A stretch of 64,000 nucleotides of DNA from positions 1,055-65,054 of the forward strand of contig DDWS01000068.1 in NCBI GenBank assembly GCA_002347685.1. Direction: 5' to 3'. A program made the translations under genes and the position numbers. This DNA comes from Syntrophaceae bacterium UBA2280 (GTDB lineage Bacteria > Desulfobacterota > Syntrophia > Syntrophales > Smithellaceae). Shown here one piece after another: positions 1 to 10,156 of the stretch. Every line of letters begins with the position of its first letter. Position 1 is the stretch's first letter. The notes under the pieces are model-generated. The model was given only the letters and a program-made list of their open reading frames with translations, had not been told where the DNA came from and ran no database searches.

Positions 1-447
1 AAACAGGGCGGTCGCGCCTTCGCGGTTTCCTTCTTTGATAAGAGCCGTAAAGTCTTTCTGGTGCTTGTGCCAGGTTTCCCATTGAGGTTTGAGCTGCCCC
101 CGGAGCACGTCTGCCTCCGGGTCCCGGGGCAGGGCGTCATATTGCTTCCAGCCCTGCTCGGCCTGGCTTAGGGTGTCATCCAGGGCCCGCAGCAGCGGCT
201 CTTTGCGTCCTGATTCATTCAATACCTCCGAAGATAAAAGCGACTGGTCGATTCGTTTCATTGTGATTAGCGCCTGGCTGATGATCCCGACATTGTGAAT
301 TCCCGGAATATGCACATCGGAAATATCCCTGGTGCTTCCTTCCACCTGGATCATACCAAATAACCCTACGCCGCCGCCGACTAAAAGCATCAGCGCCATG
401 ATGGCAAATCCGCCGATTAACTTCGTGCTCAACTTCAGACGATTCAT
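1..447 (-). CDS. Methyl-accepting chemotaxis protein, 5' part only (runs off left edge)
   Basis: Membrane chemoreceptor that would signal through CheW/CheA. Only the first 149 codons are in the window. The ATG (447-445) lies inside the stop of the upstream receptor as ATGA, and a GGAGGT ribosome site sits about 6 bases before it within the upstream coding region, so translation is probably coupled. Visible are a first membrane segment (about residues 10-30) and the start of a helical-bundle ligand domain. Bases 1-252 match 1554-1805 of the neighbouring receptor with two mismatches seen by eye, whereas the first 65 residues differ, so this sensor has a private N-terminal part and a shared distal part. 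The signalling hairpin lies outside the window, so the MCP call rests on its paralogy to the complete neighbour. Confidence 0.85.
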   Translation of the reverse strand, partial: MNRLKLSTKLIGGFAIMALMLLVGGGVGLFGMIQVEGSTRDISDVHIPGIHNVGIISQALITMKRIDQSLLSSEVLNESGRKEPLLRALDDTLSQAEQGWKQYDALPRDPEADVLRGQLKPQWETWHKHQKDFTALIKEGNREGATALF

Positions 448-2000
448 GCCTGCACCTCCCTTTCCCCGTTGCCCGCGGGCAACGCGGGGGTGGAATGCTT
501 ATCCGGCAGCGGGCTTCGCGCTCCGGCATTTCCCTGACGGGAGGGGGACGAAGCTTCATTATCCGACACTTCACCGATGACCGCCGACAGTTTTTGGATA
601 TACCGCTTCATCGATTGGGCTTGAGCTGTCATTTCCTCGGCGACAGACGCGTTTTCTTCCGCGCTGGCTGCGTTTTCCTGGACAACCCTGTTGATCTCGG
701 CGATGGCTTTGTTGACCTGTTCAAATCTCGGCGTCTGCTCATTTGCACAATCAACAAACTGTTCAACGGTGGGCGTAAAAGAATCAGCGAGAGTGTTGTA
801 CTCCTTGAACTTTGCCGCGTTGGCCTCTATCAGTTCTCCGCCTCTGACAATATCGTTAACGGTCGTTTTGATCAGGGCAGTCGTGTTCTTTGTTGCTTCG
901 GCAGACTTAATCGCGAGGGTTCGTACTTCATCGGCCACGACGGCAAACCCGGCACCCACTTCACCCGCCCGGGCTGCTTCAACCGAGGCATTCAGCGCCA
1001 GAAGATTAGTCTGAAAGGCTATCGTTTCTATCGTCTTTAAAACAACCGATGTGTCCTCGCTTGTTTTTTTGATATCTTCCATCGCTTTGGCCGCTTTGTT
1101 CAAATTGGCAGATGATTCCATGCGGGGGGAATTTGACTGATCAACCAGCTTGCGGAGCTCATGGATCTGCTCATCATGTTTGCGGTTCGTTGATGTCAAT
1201 TCACTCATAACCGCGAAGGCTTCCTCAACCGTTGCGGCCTGCATGGACGTTCCCTCGGCGAGATGATTGCTCGACTGCGATATCTGGTTTGCCGCTTCGG
1301 CGAACTGTTCGGAAGTTTCGTTTAAATTCGCGATGACCCGGTTAATCGGGAGGGTGATGGAACGGGCAAAAAAGATTCCGAAGGCGATGGCGATAAGGAT
1401 GCCGATCGCCGTGCCGAAAAGCGCCGTGGCTTTCATCCACAACGCCCGCGCGTTGCCGGCTTCCCGGGCCCGGGCGGCCAGCTTGAGGTTGGTGTCCATG
1501 AGTTCCCGAAGCAGTTTCTCGGTACGGCTGAAGGATTCCCAAAGCCCGCCGGTAAACAGGGCGGTCGCGCCTTCGCGGCTTCCTTCTTTGATAAGAGCCG
1601 TAAAGTCTTTCTGGTGCTTGTGCCAGGTTTCCCATTGAGGTTTGAGCTGCCCCCGGAGCACGTCTGCCTCCGGGTCCCGGGGCAGGGCGTCATATTGCTT
1701 CCAGCCCTGCTCGGCCTGGCTTAGGGTGTCATCCAGGGCCTGCAGCAGCGGCTCTTTGCGTCCTGATTCATTCAATACCTCCGAAGATAAAAGCGACTGG
1801 TCGATCTCCATGACGCTTTTCTGGCTTTTAAGGATCCCTTCAAGGGCATGAATTGCCGGAAGCCTGATTTCCGAAAATGATTTCAGATCACCGCTGACCT
1901 GCGCAATGCCGAACAATCCCAGAGACCCGCCGACGAAAACCATCAATCCCATTAGCATGAAACCGCCGATCAGTTTGGCACTCAATGTCAGGTTCCTCAT
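444..2000 (-). CDS. Methyl-accepting chemotaxis protein
   Basis: Transmembrane chemoreceptor of 518 residues. The order is: TM1 (about 10-30), a helical sensor domain (about 31-188), TM2 (about 190-212), a short HAMP-like linker and a cytoplasmic coiled-coil signalling domain. The hairpin tip that binds CheA/CheW is clear at about 328-372 (NLLALNASVEAARAGE, then GFAVVADEVR). The C-terminus ends in a Pro/Ser/Gly-rich tail, not a typical CheR-docking pentapeptide. It is first in a two-gene unit; its stop overlaps the start of a paralogous receptor. Residues 66-149 correspond to the 252-bp segment shared with that paralogue, with an abrupt loss of identity upstream. A sigma-28-like promoter is proposed about 110 bp upstream. 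The ligand cannot be predicted. Confidence 0.95.
   Translation of the reverse strand: MRNLTLSAKLIGGFMLMGLMVFVGGSLGLFGIAQVSGDLKSFSEIRLPAIHALEGILKSQKSVMEIDQSLLSSEVLNESGRKEPLLQALDDTLSQAEQGWKQYDALPRDPEADVLRGQLKPQWETWHKHQKDFTALIKEGSREGATALFTGGLWESFSRTEKLLRELMDTNLKLAARAREAGNARALWMKATALFGTAIGILIAIAFGIFFARSITLPINRVIANLNETSEQFAEAANQISQSSNHLAEGTSMQAATVEEAFAVMSELTSTNRKHDEQIHELRKLVDQSNSPRMESSANLNKAAKAMEDIKKTSEDTSVVLKTIETIAFQTNLLALNASVEAARAGEVGAGFAVVADEVRTLAIKSAEATKNTTALIKTTVNDIVRGGELIEANAAKFKEYNTLADSFTPTVEQFVDCANEQTPRFEQVNKAIAEINRVVQENAASAEENASVAEEMTAQAQSMKRYIQKLSAVIGEVSDNEASSPSRQGNAGARSPLPDKHSTPALPAGNGEREVQA
1554..1805. repeat. Long direct repeat shared by the two chemoreceptor genes (other copy at 1-252)
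   Basis: The 252 bases correspond one to one to bases 1-252, offset 1553, with only two differences noted (position 26 T against C, position 188 C against T). Identity stops sharply after 252/1805, where the two sequences become clearly different. The left limit is unknown because copy one touches the window edge. It encodes part of the sensor domain of both receptors, which suggests recent duplication or gene conversion. Confidence 0.9.
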
Positions 2001-2441
2001 GATTTCCGATCCCCTATGCTCCTTATTTTAACGGCAGGTGCCACCATTTATCTCATTGTATTCTTTGCTGTTATGGCTTTTCTGTGCACTTGTTGACGAT
2101 GACTTTTTATGTAATCGGCAAAAGAAGCACTTTTCTTAAACAGGTTAGACATAAAAAACAATTCTCACCCAAACCATTTTCCGGACTGTTCGATAGTATT
2201 TTTAAAAATTATCAATGGTCCGCCAGAATTTTCTTGACATCCGCCCCCTGCATCGATTAAAGATAACGCCAACAACAAAGCGGGTTTGCTTTTTCTGAAT
2301 GATTATTTCTTAAAAAAACACAAGTGGCTTTGAGCACTCTTTTCAGTCGTTTGTTATATGTCAATCAAAAGTTTTCATGAATGGCCGGGTTGCGACGTCA
2401 TGCCGATGAATCGCCCTGATCCGACTGTGGAGATGTGAAAG
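2001..2441. other. Divergent intergenic region between chemoreceptors and glp operon
   Basis: About 440 bases without a convincing gene. It separates the minus-strand receptors from the plus-strand glycerol importer, so it should carry both promoters. For the importer a TTGACA at 2234-2239 is present, with only a weak A/T-rich -10 candidate 17-18 bases on (2257-2264). No operator or riboswitch was recognised. Confidence 0.4.
2112..2138 (-). promoter_or_regulatory. Candidate sigma-28 (FliA) promoter of the chemoreceptor operon
   Basis: On the minus strand TAAGAAAA is followed by 11 bases and then GCCGATTA. The downstream element matches the flagellar/chemotaxis sigma-28 consensus GCCGATAA in seven of eight positions, and the 11-base spacing is right; the upstream element is only a partial match to TAAAGTTT. 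It points toward the receptor start at 2000 with a leader of roughly 100 bases. Sigma-28 control is usual for chemoreceptors, which supports the reading. Confidence 0.5.
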
Positions 2442-3524
2442 ATGGACATTGTTCTCGACGGCGTCAGTAAAATCGTCAATGGCGAAAGCCATATCAGCAA
2501 TATCACCCTTAAAATTGAAAGCGGCGCCACCAATGTCATTCTGGGGCATACCCTGGCCGGAAAAACGTCGCTTCTGCGTCTGATGGCCGGTCTCGATCGT
2601 CCCACGACAGGCCGTATTCTGCTGGACGGGAAGGACGTCACCGGTCTTTTTGTCCGTAAGAGAAGCGTGGCGATGGTCTATCAGCAGTTTGTCAATTATC
2701 CCTCCATGACGGTTTACAAAAATATCGCTTCACCTTTGAAAATGAGCGGCTTGTCGTCCGCGGAGATTGAGCGAAAAGTCCGCAAGGCGGCCGCGATGCT
2801 GCGTATCGATAATCTGCTTGATCGGCTTCCCGCCGAGTTGAGCGGAGGGCAGCAGCAGCGCACGGCCATAGCGCGGGCGCTGGTTAAAGATTCCGAACTG
2901 CTGCTGCTCGACGAGCCCCTGGTGAATCTGGATTACAAGCTGCGCGAAGAGTTGCAGGTGGAACTTCAGGATATTTTCAAAGAGAGAAAGGCCATCGTCG
3001 TCTACACCACCACGGAACCGTCGGAGGCACTGATGCTGGGGGGGAACATTGTGGTGATGGATGAAGGATGCGTTCTGCAAACGGGTCCCACTCCCTATGT
3101 CTATCATCATCCGGCAACCACCCGGGTGGCTCAGGTGTTCAGCGATCCGCCGATCAATTATCTGACGGCTGTCGTCAACGACCGTGTTGCAAGGTTGGGT
3201 CAGGATATCGATATCCCCATGGAAGGTCATCTGCAATCGGTTCCGGATGGAAAATATATCTTCGGTGTCCGTCCGAATCACCTTTTCCTCACGGAAAGCA
3301 GTAACAATAACGCCGCCGTCCGCGTGAAAGTCGCCCTGGCTGAAATCAACGGATCGGAAACATTCGTTCATGTCAATCATGGAGACACGCATCTGGTGAT
3401 TCAGGAAGATGGAATTCATCCCCGGCATATCGGTTCGGAGATTGTGGTTTATGTCAACCCGTGTTGTTTTTTCGTTTACGACGAGGCAGGCCATCTTTTG
3501 GCGTCACCGTTTCCCAGTGAATAG
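2442..3524 (+). CDS. glpS: Glycerol-type ABC transporter ATPase subunit 1 (GlpS-like)
   Basis: One of two different nucleotide-binding subunits of a binding-protein-dependent importer, placed in the glycerol (GlpSTPQUV) family by gene order and by the DUF2160 partner gene. 360 residues: ATPase domain (1-235) followed by a TOBE-like regulatory C-terminus. Walker A is GHTLAGKT (35-42, Ala where Gly is usual), the signature LSGGQ is intact (133-137) and Walker B ends LLLLDE (153-158). The H-loop histidine is replaced: VYTTTEPSEA instead of VTHDQxEA, with Thr191 where His is expected. It starts the six-gene plus-strand operon, 14 bases before glpT. No glycerol kinase or dehydrogenase gene is adjacent, so the substrate (glycerol or a related polyol) is inferred. 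Confidence 0.85.
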   Translation: MDIVLDGVSKIVNGESHISNITLKIESGATNVILGHTLAGKTSLLRLMAGLDRPTTGRILLDGKDVTGLFVRKRSVAMVYQQFVNYPSMTVYKNIASPLKMSGLSSAEIERKVRKAAAMLRIDNLLDRLPAELSGGQQQRTAIARALVKDSELLLLDEPLVNLDYKLREELQVELQDIFKERKAIVVYTTTEPSEALMLGGNIVVMDEGCVLQTGPTPYVYHHPATTRVAQVFSDPPINYLTAVVNDRVARLGQDIDIPMEGHLQSVPDGKYIFGVRPNHLFLTESSNNNAAVRVKVALAEINGSETFVHVNHGDTHLVIQEDGIHPRHIGSEIVVYVNPCCFFVYDEAGHLLASPFPSE

Positions 3525-3538
3525 ATCAGGATTCTGGT

Positions 3539-4624
3539 ATGGCTCAAATTCAATTTGATAACGTAGCCCACAGTTACTTGCGCAAACCTCAAAAAGAAGC
3601 GGATTTTGCCGTCAAAACCATCAACAATGTCTGGGATGACGGCGGTGCCTATGCCCTGCTGGGGCCATCCGGCTGCGGGAAAACTAGCCTGCTGAATATT
3701 ATTTCCGGACTCATCGCCCCCACACAGGGGAAGGTCTTATATGACGGAATCGACGTCACCGCCCTGCCGCCGGAGAAACGCAATATCGCCCAGGTTTTTC
3801 AGTTTCCGGTTCTGTACGACACCATGACCGTGTATGAAAATCTGGCCTTTCCCCTGAGAAACCGGAACATCGATCAAACCGCCCTGGATCAGCGGGTCCG
3901 GCAGGTGGCTGAAATCCTCGATTTGACGGATTATCTCAAACAGAAAGCCGCGGGGCTTGCCGCGGACGCCAAACAGAAGATATCTTTAGGGCGGGGATTG
4001 GTGCGCAGCGATGTGGCCGCCATTCTTTTTGATGAACCCTTAACAGTGATCGATCCGAACCTCAAATGGCATCTGCGGCGCAAACTCAAGGAAATCCATG
4101 AGCAGCTCAAACTGACCCTGATTTATGTCACGCATGATCAGATGGAAGCGCTGACCTTTGCAGAAAAGGTTGTGATTATGTATGAGGGCGAAATCGTTCA
4201 AACCGGCACGCCCGAAGATCTCTTTGAGAATCCGGAGCATAAGTTTGTCGGATATTTTATCGGTTCTCCCGGCATGAACTTCCTCGAATGCCGTGTCGAC
4301 GGCAATGTGGCTTATGTGAACGGCGCCGGAATACAAATCGAGGGGAAAACGGCGGATGCGGCGAAAAAGGCGAAGGGTAACCTGGAACTGGGCATTCGGC
4401 CCAAATACCTGGAACTCAGCTCCACACCGGTGGAAAACGCTCTGGAGGCCGTCGTAAAAAATGTCGAAGACCTGGGAAGCTATAAAATAGTTGCCACTGT
4501 CTTCAATGAAAAAACGTTGTATGTCCGGTTGCCGGAAGATGCTCCTGTTTCAGCCGGTAAGGTCTGGCTTGTCTTTCCGCCTCTTAAAACGAAACTGTAT
4601 GCCGATGGCCGCCTGGTCAAGTAA
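3539..4624 (+). CDS. glpT: Glycerol-type ABC transporter ATPase subunit 2 (GlpT-like)
   Basis: Second ATPase of the importer, 361 residues, expected to form a heterodimer with the preceding subunit. Walker A is canonical (GPSGCGKT, 42-49), Walker B reads AILFDE (161-166) and the H-loop is intact (VTHDQMEA, His199). The ABC signature is lost: LAADA (140-144) stands where LSGGQ is expected, although the following ISLGRGL aligns with the normal xxLARAL. The C-terminal part resembles the TOBE region of sugar importer ATPases. Together with the H-loop loss in the partner this predicts one functional and one degenerate ATP site. The next gene begins after a short gap. Confidence 0.85.
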   Translation: MAQIQFDNVAHSYLRKPQKEADFAVKTINNVWDDGGAYALLGPSGCGKTSLLNIISGLIAPTQGKVLYDGIDVTALPPEKRNIAQVFQFPVLYDTMTVYENLAFPLRNRNIDQTALDQRVRQVAEILDLTDYLKQKAAGLAADAKQKISLGRGLVRSDVAAILFDEPLTVIDPNLKWHLRRKLKEIHEQLKLTLIYVTHDQMEALTFAEKVVIMYEGEIVQTGTPEDLFENPEHKFVGYFIGSPGMNFLECRVDGNVAYVNGAGIQIEGKTADAAKKAKGNLELGIRPKYLELSSTPVENALEAVVKNVEDLGSYKIVATVFNEKTLYVRLPEDAPVSAGKVWLVFPPLKTKLYADGRLVK

Positions 4625-4642
4625 TGAAGGAGTTTGATCAAG

Positions 4643-5518
4643 ATGGATAAATGGGAAAATAATCGAGCATGGCTTTTATTGATCCCTGTTTTGGTGATTG
4701 TATCCTTCAGTGCGATCATTCCGTTGATGACCGTGGTGAATTATTCGGTTCAGGACATCATGGGGCCGGGCAACAGCCTGTTTGTCGGTACGGAGATGTT
4801 CCAATCCGTATTGCGCGACTCCCGCCTGCACGAAGCCCTGTGGCGGCAATTCCTGTTTTCCGGACTCGTTTTGCTCATTGAGATACCGCTCGGCGTTCTC
4901 ATCGCGCTGGCAATGCCGAAAAAAGGATGGGGAGTTTCTTTCAGCCTCGTGGCGCTCGCGCTTCCCCTCCTCATCCCATGGAATACGATCGGATCAATCT
5001 GGATGATCTTTGTAAGGCCGGACATCGGACTGCTTGGCGCCTTCGTCAACAATGTTCTGGGGATTCCCTTTGATCACACGGCAAAAGCGCTCGACGCCTG
5101 GATCACCGTGATGCTGATGGAAGTCTGGCACTGGACATCGCTCGTTGCGCTGTTGGCCTACGCCGGTTTGCGTGCGATTCCCGAAGTTTACTTTCAGGCG
5201 GCAAAAATTGACGGTGCGTCGGGCTGGTCGACGTTTCGCTACATACAACTGCCGAAAATGCGCGGGGTGCTCACCATTGCCGTGCTGCTGCGCTTCATGG
5301 ACAGCTTCCTGATCTATGCCGAACCCTTCGTGCTCACCGGGGGCGGTCCCGGCAACTCCACCACCTTCCTGTCCATCTATCTGGTGAAAATCGCCGTAGG
5401 CCAATTCGACCTGGGAACTGCCGGCGCCTTTTCGCTGATCTACTTTTTAATCGTACTCCTCTTGTGTTTTGTTTTCTACCAGGTACTGCTCAACGTGGGA
5501 AAAGGAGCTAAAAGATGA
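4643..5518 (+). CDS. glpP: Glycerol-type ABC transporter permease 1 (GlpP-like)
   Basis: Inner-membrane permease of 291 residues (MalF/UgpA-type binding-protein-dependent transport component). An N-terminal hydrophobic segment is followed by about five more. The EAA loop that contacts the ATPases is recognisable near residues 185-205 (EVYFQAAKIDGASGW). The start is taken as ATG 4643, because the site GAAGGA at 4626-4631 is about 11 bases away; an in-frame TTG at 4634 would leave almost no spacer. The stop overlaps the start of the second permease (ATGA at 5515-5518), indicating coupled translation of the permease pair. Confidence 0.88.
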   Translation: MDKWENNRAWLLLIPVLVIVSFSAIIPLMTVVNYSVQDIMGPGNSLFVGTEMFQSVLRDSRLHEALWRQFLFSGLVLLIEIPLGVLIALAMPKKGWGVSFSLVALALPLLIPWNTIGSIWMIFVRPDIGLLGAFVNNVLGIPFDHTAKALDAWITVMLMEVWHWTSLVALLAYAGLRAIPEVYFQAAKIDGASGWSTFRYIQLPKMRGVLTIAVLLRFMDSFLIYAEPFVLTGGGPGNSTTFLSIYLVKIAVGQFDLGTAGAFSLIYFLIVLLLCFVFYQVLLNVGKGAKR

Positions 5519-6318
5519 AATCAAAAAGCAGGGTCATTGGTTTAGTCATTTATCTCATATTTATATTCCTTCCGATCTACTGGATGCTCAATATGTCGCT
5601 TCGGACCAATGCCGACATTCTCGGTTCATTAACCCTCTATCCGGCCGATCCCACGTTTGCCAACTACATTAAGATATTTACCGATTCATCCTGGTATTCC
5701 GGATACATCAATTCCATGATCTATGTCACCATCAACACCCTGATCTCGCTGACGGTGGCATTGCCCGCCGCCTATGCCTTTTCACGCTATACGTTCCTGG
5801 GTGACAAGCACATATTCTTCTGGCTGCTGACCAACCGAATGGCGCCGGCCGCTGTTTTCCTGCTGCCGTTTTTTCAGCTCTATTCCACCATCGGCCTGCT
5901 GGACACGCATATCGCGGTTGCGCTGGCTCATTGTCTGTTTAATGTGCCGCTGGCGGTGTGGATACTCGAAGGATTCATGTCCGGTATTCCCCGGGAAATT
6001 GACGAAACCGCCTTTATCGACGGATACAGCCTGCCGCGGTTTTTTCTCACCATCTTTATTCCATTAATCCGCTCCGGTGTCGGTGTGACCGTATTCTTCT
6101 GCTTTATGTTCAGCTGGGTGGAACTGCTGTTTGCCCGGACGCTCACGGTCACGAATGCAAAACCGATTGCGGCTGTGATGACAAGAACTGTCAGCGCCAC
6201 CGGTATGGATTGGGGCCTGCTGGCCGCGGCCGGCATACTCACGATCGTGCCGGGGGCTGTGGTGATCTGGTTTGTACGAAACCATATGGCCAAGGGCTTC
6301 GCCCTGGGGCGTGTATAA
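5515..6318 (+). CDS. glpQ: Glycerol-type ABC transporter permease 2 (GlpQ-like)
   Basis: Second permease, 267 residues, MalG/UgpE-like, with six predicted hydrophobic segments beginning at residues 7-27. The EAA region reads ETAFIDGYSLPRFF near residues 163-176, a slightly diverged form of the usual EAAxxDG. It overlaps glpP by four bases and precedes the small DUF2160 gene by 18 bases. With GlpP it would form the channel that accepts substrate from the periplasmic binding protein encoded at 6729. Confidence 0.88.
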   Translation: MKSKSRVIGLVIYLIFIFLPIYWMLNMSLRTNADILGSLTLYPADPTFANYIKIFTDSSWYSGYINSMIYVTINTLISLTVALPAAYAFSRYTFLGDKHIFFWLLTNRMAPAAVFLLPFFQLYSTIGLLDTHIAVALAHCLFNVPLAVWILEGFMSGIPREIDETAFIDGYSLPRFFLTIFIPLIRSGVGVTVFFCFMFSWVELLFARTLTVTNAKPIAAVMTRTVSATGMDWGLLAAAGILTIVPGAVVIWFVRNHMAKGFALGRV

Positions 6319-6336
6319 ACGGGGAGGCAAACAGCA

Positions 6337-6615
6337 ATGACTCTGGAATGGATGTACTGGACAGTTCCGACGGCAATTTTCTTCATAAGCCTTTTTGCGG
6401 TACTGACGGCTATGGGAATCTGGCAGGCCCTGTCGCCTTCGGTTGAACGACGAGGTTTTTTGCCGATTGCCACGACCCCCGGGGATCGTCTCTTTATCGG
6501 AATTGTAACGTCCATGTATATTCATCTCGCCTGGCTCGGGTTCACGGATTTTTCTCTCTGGATCGTGTTTCCGATTGCGTTAGGCTGGATGATTGTTGTG
6601 ATGATTTGGGGATGA
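6337..6615 (+). CDS. glpU: Small DUF2160 membrane protein (GlpU-like)
   Basis: A 92-residue membrane protein with three hydrophobic stretches (about 10-30, 50-68 and 72-90). Small DUF2160 proteins are encoded between the second permease and the binding protein in glycerol ABC operons, and this one holds exactly that place. That linkage is the main reason for assigning the whole operon to glycerol uptake. The biochemical role of the family is not established, as far as I know. A purine-rich stretch (GGGGAGG) lies about 11 bases before the ATG. Confidence 0.8.
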   Translation: MTLEWMYWTVPTAIFFISLFAVLTAMGIWQALSPSVERRGFLPIATTPGDRLFIGIVTSMYIHLAWLGFTDFSLWIVFPIALGWMIVVMIWG

Positions 6616-6728
6616 GTTGTTTGAAGCAGGGTTTACTTGCATGACGTTTTATGGCCTTCACGCCTGCAATGTAGGCCCGGAGAATTGAGAATTCAACTAT
6701 TGAAGGTCGAGAAGAAGGAGGAAAACAG

Positions 6729-8474
<1,746 letters not shown>

Positions 8475-8521
8475 GTATTTTTTCGTCATGTTTTAGAAGT
8501 GACCGATTAGATGAAATGTTT

Positions 8522-8557
8522 CTTCCCGGATGATGCCTGCGGGTGTCATCCGGGAAG
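8522..8557 (+). terminator. Strong inverted repeat after glpV, probable terminator
   Basis: CTTCCCGGATGA (8522-8533) is the exact complement of TCATCCGGGAAG (8546-8557): a 12-bp perfect stem with a 12-nt loop. It begins 47 bases after the glpV stop. There is no clear T-run after the stem, so it could also act as an RNA-stabilising end structure. Confidence 0.6.
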
Positions 8558-8701
8558 AGGCACATCTCTTCAATCCTTAATCATTTCAAATCCGTATTGG
8601 TAACAGCCCTTCAATTTACCGCACTTGAGTTTTACCCCCCTTCATGATAGCTTGCACGGCAATAAGGGAAATATGCGTGCGGGCGTCAGGAAAGGGAAAT
8701 C

Positions 8702-9337
8702 TTGAAATATTATCCGGTCTTTTGGGACATTACAGGGAAAAAATGCGTCGTGATCGGCGGAGGGGACGTGGCGGCCCGAAAGGTCGAGCGTCTGCTTGCG
8801 TGTGGCGCGAAAGTCCTTGTAATAAGCCCGCATATTGTTCCGGAGCTGGCCGGCTTGATGAAGGCAGGCCGGATCGCCGGCCTTCTTTCCGAATATGACG
8901 TCAAAGAACTGGAGGGAGCCTCGCTGGTGATCGGCGCGACGGATGATGAAAAGACCAATGCCGCCATATCGCATGATGCAAAAGACAGAGGCATTCCGGT
9001 TAATATCGTGGATGATCCGCAGAAATGCGATTTCATTTTGCCGTCATTGGTTGAACGTGGTGATCTGACGATCGCCATAGGCACCTGCGGCAATTCTCCG
9101 GCGCTGGCCAGGCATCTGCGCGAAGAGCTGGAGGAGGCCTACGGTGAAGAATACGCGACACTGCTCAATATCATGGGGCAGCTTCGGATAAAGATGGCGA
9201 AAAATGCCGGAAGGGGCAAGGTGTGGTTTGATCAACTGATGGCGGCGGGACTGCTCGATGCGATACGGATAAAGGATGCCGGTGCGGTGAAGAAGATCGT
9301 CCGTGATGTGACAGGCGAGGAGGTGTGTCTTGACTAG
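8702..9337 (+). CDS. Precorrin-2 dehydrogenase (sirohydrochlorin synthase, SirC/Met8-like)
   Basis: Oxidises precorrin-2 to sirohydrochlorin with NAD+, the step after the CobA methyltransferase encoded in the same operon; it may also have ferrochelatase activity as in Met8/CysG. 211 residues with an N-terminal Rossmann motif VIGGGDVAARK (residues 17-27) typical of this family, and the length of the CysG N-terminal half. The start codon is TTG (8702-8704): there is no in-frame ATG before the Rossmann motif, and a purine-rich site (AGGAAAGGG) lies just upstream. It is the first gene of the tetrapyrrole operon. No separate sirohydrochlorin chelatase gene is visible, so iron insertion must be done here or from elsewhere. 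Confidence 0.85.
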   Translation: MKYYPVFWDITGKKCVVIGGGDVAARKVERLLACGAKVLVISPHIVPELAGLMKAGRIAGLLSEYDVKELEGASLVIGATDDEKTNAAISHDAKDRGIPVNIVDDPQKCDFILPSLVERGDLTIAIGTCGNSPALARHLREELEEAYGEEYATLLNIMGQLRIKMAKNAGRGKVWFDQLMAAGLLDAIRIKDAGAVKKIVRDVTGEEVCLD

Positions 9338-10154
9338 TCTGGAACTGATCCTGTTTGCAGCGGCCGGGGGGTGTGTCACATTGGCCACCGCAGGCTATCT
9401 CCTGTCTTTACTGATAAAAAAAATTCAGTTTGCTAAAGTATCCACCTGGCTGCTGGCAGCCGGTTTTATTTTTCTGAGCCTGAATCTGCTTTTGGCCGCC
9501 ACTCATTCGGTCGGCTGGGGTAATTTCGGTTCGCGACATTTTCTGTCGATATACGCCTGGGCGATAGCCGGCATCTACCTGGGGCTGCAATTCAAAACCA
9601 AAACCAGGGTGCTGGGCGCTTTTGTTGCGCCGTTGATATGCTTATTCTGGGTGGCCGCCGCCGGGCAGGAAGCGGATAAGAATCTGGTTCCACCCCAGTG
9701 GCAGGGATGGCTCACGACGCTTCACCTGGTTTTGGCGATAGCCGGCGAGGCGCTTTTTGTTCTGGCATCCGCTGCCGGGGCCATGTTTATCATACAAAAC
9801 AGTCTGCTCAAGAATAAAAAGCCGGGTTCGATGGGACGGCTTCTGCCATCTCTTGGCGATTTGGACCGGATCAACCACCTGGGGCTGCTGTGGGGATTTC
9901 CCCTTCTGACGCTTGGTATGATCGCGGGAGCGGTTTATGCCGCTTTTGTGTGGGACAGTCTGTGGGCATACGACCCCAAAGTGGTCTGGTCTTTGGTCGT
10001 ATGGATAGTTTACGGGGTTTTACTGCATCAGCGTCTGGCCATTGGCTGGCAGGGATTTCGGATGGCGTTCCTGTCCTGCGCGATCTTCGTTTTGTTTTTG
10101 TTGACAGGTCTGCTGATTCGATTTTGTTTGCCAACCCAGCATAGCTTTATTTGA
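9330..10154 (+). CDS. HemX/CcsA-type cytochrome c assembly membrane protein
   Basis: A 274-residue membrane protein with about eight hydrophobic segments, of the CcmC/CcsA/HemX heme-handling family. Near the C-terminal third it has the tryptophan-rich signature in the form WDSLWAYDPKVVWSLVVW (about residues 208-225), and conserved histidines lie in loops (for example HSVGW near 61). Proteins of this type move heme for cytochrome c maturation, and a member (HemX) is often encoded beside hemA. The start is TTG at 9330, supported by GAGGAGG six bases upstream; it overlaps the sirC stop by 8 bases. HemX and CcsA cannot be told apart here. Confidence 0.8.
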   Translation: MTSLELILFAAAGGCVTLATAGYLLSLLIKKIQFAKVSTWLLAAGFIFLSLNLLLAATHSVGWGNFGSRHFLSIYAWAIAGIYLGLQFKTKTRVLGAFVAPLICLFWVAAAGQEADKNLVPPQWQGWLTTLHLVLAIAGEALFVLASAAGAMFIIQNSLLKNKKPGSMGRLLPSLGDLDRINHLGLLWGFPLLTLGMIAGAVYAAFVWDSLWAYDPKVVWSLVVWIVYGVLLHQRLAIGWQGFRMAFLSCAIFVLFLLTGLLIRFCLPTQHSFI

Positions 10155-10156
10155 AG

